The notes beneath the pieces were generated by a model. That model saw only the letters and a list, made by a program, of their open reading frames with translations, had not been told where the DNA came from and searched no databases. Both the position numbers and the translations under genes were made by a program. A stretch of 64,000 nt of DNA from Amycolatopsis thermalba (lineage in GTDB: Bacteria; Actinomycetota; Actinomycetes; Mycobacteriales; Pseudonocardiaceae), in contig NZ_PQHW01000011.1 in NCBI RefSeq assembly GCF_003385215.1, forward strand, positions 1 through 64,000. The letters run 5' to 3'. Shown in pieces: positions 62,707 to 64,000 of the stretch. The number at the start of each line of letters is the position of its first letter. Position 1 is the first letter of the stretch.

Positions 62707-62748
62707 CGTTCGCGAACGGAAAGGGTGTGCCGCCATACCGGCGGTATG
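62707..62748. promoter_or_regulatory. Two palindromes in front of the SSADH gene
   Basis: CGTTCGCGAACG (62707-62718) is a perfect 12-bp palindrome. CATACCG-G-CGGTATG (62734-62748) is a perfect 15-bp dyad with one central base; its right arm overlaps a possible -10 hexamer TATGCT (62745-62750). These look like operators for an unlinked regulator. Confidence 0.55.
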
Positions 62749-62791
62749 CTGTACTCGCCGGTAACGTTGCCGACCAGTGCCAGGAGGGCCG

Positions 62792-64000
62792 ATGACCAGC
62801 ACCACCGCGAGCACGGGCGAGGCTTCGACGGGGCCGAACACCGTCGGCGGCATCGTCGGTGCGCCCACCGCCGCCCGGGCCGCCCAGCTCGCCCGCCGCG
62901 CCGAAGGCGGTCAGGACTCCGCCCCGGTCGAGATCACCGCCCCGTTCACCGGGCTGCCGACCGCGACCCTGCCGCAGGCCACCGACGCCGACGTGCGTGC
63001 GGTGTTCGCCGAGGCCCGCAAGGCGCAGCGCGCCTGGGCCGCCCGTCCGGCGACCGAGCGGCAGCGCGTGCTGAAGCGGCTCGGGGACCTGATCCTCGGC
63101 CGCCAGGCGGAGATCCTGAACCTGGTGCAGCTGGAGGCGGGCAAGGCACGCATCGACGCGTTCGACGAGGTCAGCGCGACGGCGCTGGTCGCGGGCTACT
63201 ACGGCAAGCACAGCGCGAAGTTCCTCGCCGCCCGGCGCGCCGCCGGGGTCATCCCGGTCGCGACGAAGGCGGGCGAGATCCGGCACCCCAAGGGCGTCGT
63301 CGGGGTCATCTCGCCGTGGAACTACCCGCTCGCGCTGACCGCCATGGACGTGCTGCCCGCGCTCGCCGCCGGGAACGCGGTCGTGCAGAAGCCGGACAAC
63401 CAGACCGCGTTGTCCGCGCTGTGGCTGCACGAGCTGGCCGAGGAGGCCGGGCTGCCGTCGGGCGTGTGGCGGATCGTGCTGGGGCGGGGCTCGCGCATCG
63501 GCGACGCGCTCGTCGAGGAGTCGGACTACCTGTGCTTCACCGGGTCGACGCCGACGGGCAAGGCGCTGGCGGAGAAGGTCGCGAAGCGGCTCACCGGCTA
63601 CTCGCTGGAGCTGGGCGGCAAGAACCCGATGATCGTCCTGCCGGACGCGAACGTCGCCAAGGCCGCGGCGGGCGCCGTCTCGGCGTGCTTCTCCTCGGCG
63701 GGGCAGTTGTGCGTGTCGGTGGAGCGGATCTACGTGCACGAGAACATCCGCGCGGAGTTCACCCAAGCGTTCGTGGCGCGGACGAAGGCGTTGAAGCTGG
63801 GCGCCGAGCTCGGGTTCGGCGCGGACATGGGTTCGCTGACGAGCGCCGCCCAGCTGGCGGAGGTGAGCGCCCACGTGGAGGACGCGCGCGCCAAGGGGGC
63901 GACGATCCTCACCGGCGGCCGGGCCCGCCCCGATCTGGGGCCGCTGTTCTACGAGCCGACGGTGCTGACGGACGTGACCGAGGACGTGGCGCTGTTCCGG
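62792..64000 (+). CDS. gabD2: Succinate-semialdehyde dehydrogenase, GabD2-like (partial, cut at right edge)
   Basis: The first 403 codons of an aldehyde dehydrogenase; the window ends inside the gene. Close in motif to mycobacterial GabD2 (about 518 residues): GVVGVISPWNYPLALT, NAVVQKPDNQTAL, FTGSTPTGKALAE, LELGGKNPMIVLPD (catalytic glutamate) and FSSAGQLCVSVERIYV (catalytic cysteine). It oxidises succinate semialdehyde or a similar aldehyde with NAD(P). The N-terminal 45 residues are Ala/Thr-rich. The ATG at 62792 has GGAGGGC upstream. Confidence 0.93.
   Translation, partial: MTSTTASTGEASTGPNTVGGIVGAPTAARAAQLARRAEGGQDSAPVEITAPFTGLPTATLPQATDADVRAVFAEARKAQRAWAARPATERQRVLKRLGDLILGRQAEILNLVQLEAGKARIDAFDEVSATALVAGYYGKHSAKFLAARRAAGVIPVATKAGEIRHPKGVVGVISPWNYPLALTAMDVLPALAAGNAVVQKPDNQTALSALWLHELAEEAGLPSGVWRIVLGRGSRIGDALVEESDYLCFTGSTPTGKALAEKVAKRLTGYSLELGGKNPMIVLPDANVAKAAAGAVSACFSSAGQLCVSVERIYVHENIRAEFTQAFVARTKALKLGAELGFGADMGSLTSAAQLAEVSAHVEDARAKGATILTGGRARPDLGPLFYEPTVLTDVTEDVALFR

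Larger units (their letters stand above)
62433..62791. other. Gene-free gap of about 360 bases before the SSADH gene
   Basis: No gene recognised. It holds the terminator at 62636-62678 and two palindromes in front of the dehydrogenase gene, listed separately. Confidence 0.5.

Overview
The window is GC-rich chromosomal DNA from a mycolic-acid-type or pseudonocardial actinomycete; an Amycolatopsis-like organism is the best guess. The reasons are the very high third-position GC, the many GTG starts, the 4-nt stop/start overlaps, a KstR-controlled steroid degradation locus, a conservon (cvnA-D), F420-type LLM oxidoreductases and a fused isobutyryl-CoA mutase. No rRNA, tRNA, phage, plasmid, CRISPR array or complete insertion sequence was recognised. 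Only the far left edge, with a 12-bp inverted repeat, might be the tail of something foreign.

Layout. 1-2.7 kb: an HxlR redox-type regulator divergent from an NmrA/QOR2-like reductase, a gene-free repeat-like tract and an alpha/beta hydrolase. 2.7-5.7 kb: an array of three hairpins, then a RidA / M20 amidohydrolase / amidohydrolase operon. 5.8-14.0 kb: a carbohydrate-type locus. Five translationally coupled genes (short 6-phosphogluconate dehydrogenase, SIS-domain phosphohexuloisomerase, Tm-1-like TIM barrel, shikimate-dehydrogenase-like oxidoreductase, epoxide hydrolase) diverge from a MocR regulator that is followed by a ROK kinase and a GH13 glucosidase. The same inverted repeat, CCAATC-N6/7-GATTGG, lies at the divergent promoter and again just before the GH13 gene. 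I do not recognise the overall pathway, and this is the best candidate here for an undescribed system.

14.0-38.6 kb: a steroid (cholesterol-type) catabolic locus. hsaA-D-C-B opens rings A/B. A Delta4-(5alpha)-dehydrogenase gene diverges from kstD-kshA-(88-aa Cys protein)-kshB-maoC, which opens ring B. The fadE28-fadE29-chsH2-chsH1-ltp2 operon removes the last side-chain carbons, and a fused FadE34-type dehydrogenase sits divergently next to kstR itself. Six sequences matching the KstR motif TnnAACnnGTTnnA lie upstream of hsaA, the Delta4-dehydrogenase gene, kstD, fadE28, fadE34 and kstR, which makes this a self-contained autoregulated regulon. A wax ester synthase, an esterase, a SnoaL-like protein with an HxlR regulator and an SNF2 helicase are interspersed. 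hsaEFG, mce4 and cyp125 are not in the window.

38.7-64 kb: an anchored beta-lactamase-like serine hydrolase; two tandem LLM oxidoreductases; icmF; the conservon cvnA-D, whose sensor kinase has a very long repetitive C-terminal tail with a duplicated module; a DUF485/acetate symporter pair; an ornithine-decarboxylase-like/SpeD/SpeE-like polyamine operon; several small membrane proteins; a lytic transglycosylase; a CaiB racemase/acyl-CoA dehydrogenase pair divergent from a TetR regulator; and a succinate-semialdehyde dehydrogenase cut by the right edge.
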